Below, piece after piece: positions 62,415-64,000 of a DNA stretch of 64,000 nucleotides. Location of the stretch: the NCBI RefSeq assembly GCF_000711735.1, contig NZ_JONL01000004.1, positions 62,001 to 126,000 on the forward strand, read 5' to 3'. Source of the stretch: Maridesulfovibrio frigidus DSM 17176. GTDB lineage: Bacteria; Desulfobacterota; Desulfovibrionia; Desulfovibrionales; Desulfovibrionaceae. The notes beneath the pieces are model-generated. The model ran no database searches and had not been told where the DNA came from. It saw nothing but the letters and a program-made list of their open reading frames with translations. The position numbers and the translations under genes were made by a program. Position 1 is the stretch's first letter, and each line of letters starts with the position of its first letter.

Positions 62415-64000
62415 ATGTTTAAAAATATATATGCAAAGTGGAAAAATTTAGACCGCAGAATTCGGTGGGCATCTATCTTTTCTTCTTTAGTGGTTGTGTA
62501 CGCCTTAATCGGTTTTTTCCTTGTTCCAGTTATTGTTAAGAGTGTTGTTGAAAAAAAACTGCCTGCGGTTCTGAACAGGGCGATAGACCTGCAAGGTGTT
62601 AAATTCAATCCATTTGCTCTTGATCTGGAGTTGGATGGTTTCTCTGTTGCTAAAAAGGATGGAGAAGGTAACCTTTTCTCCTTTAAATCGCTTGATCTGA
62701 ATTTTGATTCACTTTCTCTTTTAACCTTTTCGGCTGAATTTGATAAACTTGAGATTGTTGATCCGCAGATAAACTTAACTATTTTTACGGACGGCTCTAC
62801 CACTATTTCTGATCTTATCCCTGAAGCTGTTGATGACGATCAACCTGTAGAAAAGGATAAAAGCTTTTTTCCTTTTTCCATTCAAGATTTGATCGTTACT
62901 AACGGGACTTACGTCGTATATGATACTCCGAAAGATTTTCATCATTTGATATCAAATTTCAATCTGTTCGTTCCGTTTACTTCATCACTATCGCGGCACT
63001 CGGATGATTTCGTTCAGCCGTCGCTTGATATGACTATTAATGGAACTCCCTTTGTGCTCCAAGGGCAGAGCTTGCCATTTAAAAATACCCTACAAACTGA
63101 GTTCAATTTTTCTTTAGAGAATGCAGATCTCGGTGAATACTGGGTTTATCTGCCGATTCATAAAACTACGACTCTTAAAAGCGGTAAGCTGAGTTCTGCT
63201 TTTGATATTACTTTTGTACGTGGAGAGGAATTACTGCCTAAGATTTTGCTAGGCGGCCAATTTTACATCAGAGATTTTGATCTTGTCCGTAATAGTGGCG
63301 AACCTCTGTTGAAGTTTAAGGAGCTGGCTGTTGATATTGATGAAATGAGTCTTTTGAGAAAGATTCTAAAAATTAAATCAGCTAAACTAACTGATCCTCA
63401 TCTTAAAATTGGACTTAAGGCAGATGGTTCTCTTGATCTTATAGATGTAGTTCCAATGTTACAAAGCAAGTCCGATAAGCCTGCAGCACCAACAGATGAC
63501 GAACCTGGGTTTTTTGCAGAAATCCAAAACGTCACCCTTGTGGGTGGTAATGTAGACTTCACAGATAAAGCTTTTGGAAACGGCTTTACAAAGCAGATTG
63601 GGCCTCTATCTATAATTGCTAACAACATTACCACGGAAGAGAACAAGGTTGGGACATACGCTATTCAGGTAGGTTCAGCCGGTAAGGAAGTTGTAAATGT
63701 TGATGGGACTCTCGCCCTTGCCCCTCTGATTGTTAAAGGGCTTGTTTCCGTGAAGGATTTGAACATTCCAGATTATCAGAAGTATTTGGAAAAGTCAGTT
63801 CCGTTAGCTGTAACATCTGGTAAAGTAGGACTAAGTTCTAATTTTAATTTTGCTCCGCAAGATAACGGACTCATGAGGCTAGAAGGTCTCAAGATCAATG
63901 TAAAAGCATTTGAACTCAGTCCTAAGGCGGGCGGTGACCCGTTGATCGGGTTGGGCGGTTTCGCCGTTTCAAACGGAACAATAGATGTTGGTAAAAAATC
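62415..64000 (+). CDS. DUF748/AsmA-like envelope protein (5' part)
   Basis: The first 528 residues of a gene that continues past the right edge. CGGAG lies six bases before the ATG. A single transmembrane helix (about 22-44, IFSSLVVVYALIGFFLV) is followed by long beta-rich periplasmic repeats, with the DUF748 pattern VEKKLPAVLNRAI near 50 and FNPFALDLELDGFSV near 68. AsmA-like/DUF748 proteins bridge the inner and outer membranes and are implicated in phospholipid transport or outer-membrane biogenesis. The end is not visible. Confidence 0.88.
   Translation, partial: MFKNIYAKWKNLDRRIRWASIFSSLVVVYALIGFFLVPVIVKSVVEKKLPAVLNRAIDLQGVKFNPFALDLELDGFSVAKKDGEGNLFSFKSLDLNFDSLSLLTFSAEFDKLEIVDPQINLTIFTDGSTTISDLIPEAVDDDQPVEKDKSFFPFSIQDLIVTNGTYVVYDTPKDFHHLISNFNLFVPFTSSLSRHSDDFVQPSLDMTINGTPFVLQGQSLPFKNTLQTEFNFSLENADLGEYWVYLPIHKTTTLKSGKLSSAFDITFVRGEELLPKILLGGQFYIRDFDLVRNSGEPLLKFKELAVDIDEMSLLRKILKIKSAKLTDPHLKIGLKADGSLDLIDVVPMLQSKSDKPAAPTDDEPGFFAEIQNVTLVGGNVDFTDKAFGNGFTKQIGPLSIIANNITTEENKVGTYAIQVGSAGKEVVNVDGTLALAPLIVKGLVSVKDLNIPDYQKYLEKSVPLAVTSGKVGLSSNFNFAPQDNGLMRLEGLKINVKAFELSPKAGGDPLIGLGGFAVSNGTIDVGKK

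Noticed and set aside
62312-62803. A 163-codon minus-strand frame
   Set aside because: It is opposite the DUF748 coding region and has no family signature.

Overview
The window looks like a chromosomal segment of a low-GC, marine-type Desulfovibrionales sulfate reducer (Desulfovibrio sensu lato, for example a Maridesulfovibrio-like strain). This is inferred from gene content: a DUF39 homocysteine-biosynthesis protein, an aldehyde ferredoxin oxidoreductase with its ferredoxin, a DUF362 ferredoxin-like protein, an NtrY/NtrX pair beside DUF4390, and REP-like hairpin elements between genes. No phage, insertion sequence or CRISPR array was seen. It reads as core chromosome with a few accessory modules.

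Layout. 1-5.8 kb: the start of an aspartate-type aminotransferase (minus), a small lipoprotein, ftsEX, a hairpin-rich 187-bp element, ilvD and a DUF362 protein. 5.9-10.2 kb: a HAD phosphatase, a geranylgeranyl-reductase-like flavoprotein, an EamA transporter and the DUF39 protein. 10.4-18.8 kb: the replication-start block dnaA-dnaN-gyrB-gyrA plus a TPR lipoprotein, so the origin may be close, although no convincing DnaA-box cluster was found. 18.9-21.8 kb: a large protein joining an MrfA-like helicase to an MrfB-like exonuclease. 22.2-26.7 kb: a nitroreductase, then an ABC importer whose ATPase carries an N-terminal DUF169 domain. 26.8-30.2 kb: dienelactone hydrolase, CDF metal exporter, an exported Ntn-hydrolase and a cupin. 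30.3-34.8 kb: an NSS transporter with its 31-residue MetS-type partner, an APC permease overlapping a PTP-like phytase-type phosphatase, and a lone receiver protein. 34.9-37.9 kb: a divergent nitroreductase/LysR pair, fabD and a small unknown gene.

38.2-46 kb: ferredoxin plus tungsten-type AOR, two identical tRNA-Phe genes, GNAT and DsrE-like proteins, two overlapping lipoprotein genes, a divergent MocR regulator/LysE exporter pair and a beta-hydroxyacid dehydrogenase. 46-49.6 kb (minus): a FecBCD/MolBCA-type ABC importer with a ModA-like binding protein that has no signal peptide. 50-55.3 kb (minus): a basic amino-acid decarboxylase followed by GadC-like and AdiC-like antiporters, together an acid-resistance or polyamine module. 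A divergent exported beta-carbonic-anhydrase-like protein follows, which has lost both zinc-binding cysteines. 56.3-62.2 kb (minus): a GGDEF remnant, then the signalling operon DUF4390 - NtrY-like kinase - receiver/PAS/HD-GYP - NtrX-like sigma-54 activator. 62.4 kb to the end: the start of a DUF748/AsmA-like envelope protein.

The observations most worth following up are the DUF169-ABC fusion importer, the fused MrfAB-type repair protein, the zinc-ligand-less carbonic anhydrase homologue beside the decarboxylase module, the HD-GYP regulator inserted into an NtrYX operon, and the leaderless ModA-like protein.
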